This document shows positions 6,851-6,957 of a stretch of 6,957 nucleotides of DNA, piece by piece (positions within the stretch are counted from its first letter, which is position 1; every line of letters begins with the position of its first letter). The notes under the pieces were generated by a model that saw nothing but the letters and a program-made list of their open reading frames with translations, was not told the origin of the DNA and did no database searches. The stretch lies in NCBI GenBank assembly GCA_016931875.1, contig JAFGDX010000206.1:1-6957 (forward strand), written 5' to 3'. Origin of the DNA: Prolixibacteraceae bacterium (GTDB taxonomy: Bacteria; Bacteroidota; Bacteroidia; Bacteroidales; Prolixibacteraceae). The translations under genes and the position numbers were made by a program.

Positions 6851-6957
6851 TTGGTACATGCCGAAAAAAATATAAAGTCAAAAAGCCGGTCTTCTCTTTC
6901 GGAGAGGAAAACCCCTTTTTTCCAGCCAAAACTGAGTGTTGGAACTCCGGGAGATAA
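6851..6957 (+). CDS. N-terminus of a second DUF4157-type protein, cut off by the window end
   Basis: Reading from TTG 6851 (the frame is closed by the TAA at 6845-6847) gives 35 codons plus two bases, open to the end of the window. The product begins MVHAEKNIKSKSRSSL, is Lys/Ser/Arg-rich, and then shows TPFFQPKLSVGTPGD. This repeats the FF..(Q)..KLSVGHPGDKYE signature that precedes EAD in the DUF4157 protein encoded at 4568-6484. The final 12 bases are identical to 4681-4692 in that gene. The last two bases (AA) would fit a Lys next, as in GDKYE. The TTG start is the only standard start codon between the stop and the motif; ribosome-binding support is weak. It sits 17 bases after the small beta protein, so it is probably in the same operon. 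Calling the full gene DUF4157 is inferred from this N-terminal signature alone; the HELTH domain would be downstream of the window. Confidence 0.72.
   Translation, partial: MVHAEKNIKSKSRSSLSERKTPFFQPKLSVGTPGD

Noticed and set aside
6822..6853. Bacteroidota-like promoter (TTG, then TAAATTTTG resembling TAnnTTTG) before the last gene
   Set aside because: The -7-like element has one base too many, and transcription from it would start after the TTG start codon; tight spacing fits read-through from upstream.
6890..6913. Hairpin-like TTCTCT/AGAGGA with a following T-rich run, considered as a terminator
   Set aside because: The stem is only about six pairs with a wobble, the T run is interrupted and delayed by AACCCC, and the segment is coding for the second DUF4157-type protein.

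Overview
The window reads as part of an extracellular contractile injection system (eCIS, phage-tail-like particle) locus, most likely from a member of the Bacteroidota. The phylum call is inference. It rests on a moderate, A/T-leaning composition, weak or absent Shine-Dalgarno sequences with TTG starts, a very large PKD-domain protein lying directly upstream of a tape-measure gene, and DUF4157 ('eCIS core') proteins with Glu-rich linkers. No 16S or other marker gene is present.

All five genes lie on the + strand and are packed as one operon, with gaps of 1, 12, 7 and 17 bases. (1) Bases 1-3114 hold the C-terminal part of a giant protein with at least one PKD/Ig-like domain; its start lies upstream of the window. 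(2) Bases 3116-4555 encode a contractile injection system tape-measure protein (CIS_TMP / Afp14-like), recognised by its conserved N-terminus, an LPWYA-type motif and its C-terminal signature. (3) Bases 4568-6484 encode a 638-residue DUF4157 protein. It has an N-terminal KLSVGxPGDKYE...EAD signature, five Glu tracts, the HELTH metal-site domain, a peptidoglycan-binding-type (PGBD_1) repeat, a Pro-rich hinge, an Ig-like segment and an unassigned C-terminal domain. (4) Bases 6492-6833 encode a 113-residue, beta-rich protein of unknown function. (5) From about base 6851 to the window end there is the first part of a second DUF4157-type gene. It is too short to be an obvious ORF, but it repeats the FF..(Q)..KLSVGxPGD signature of gene 3.

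Working model (inference): the large PKD protein is a structural or peripheral component of the particle, and the tape measure sets tube length. The DUF4157 proteins would be particle-associated cargo or effector-type proteins (or processing proteases) made from the same transcript, and the small beta protein would be a partner of the DUF4157 protein next to it. Sheath, tube, baseplate, spike and AAA+ ATPase genes are not in this window and would be expected nearby.

No tRNA, rRNA, CRISPR array, insertion sequence or convincing terminator was seen, and no gene-free stretch exceeds about 20 bases.
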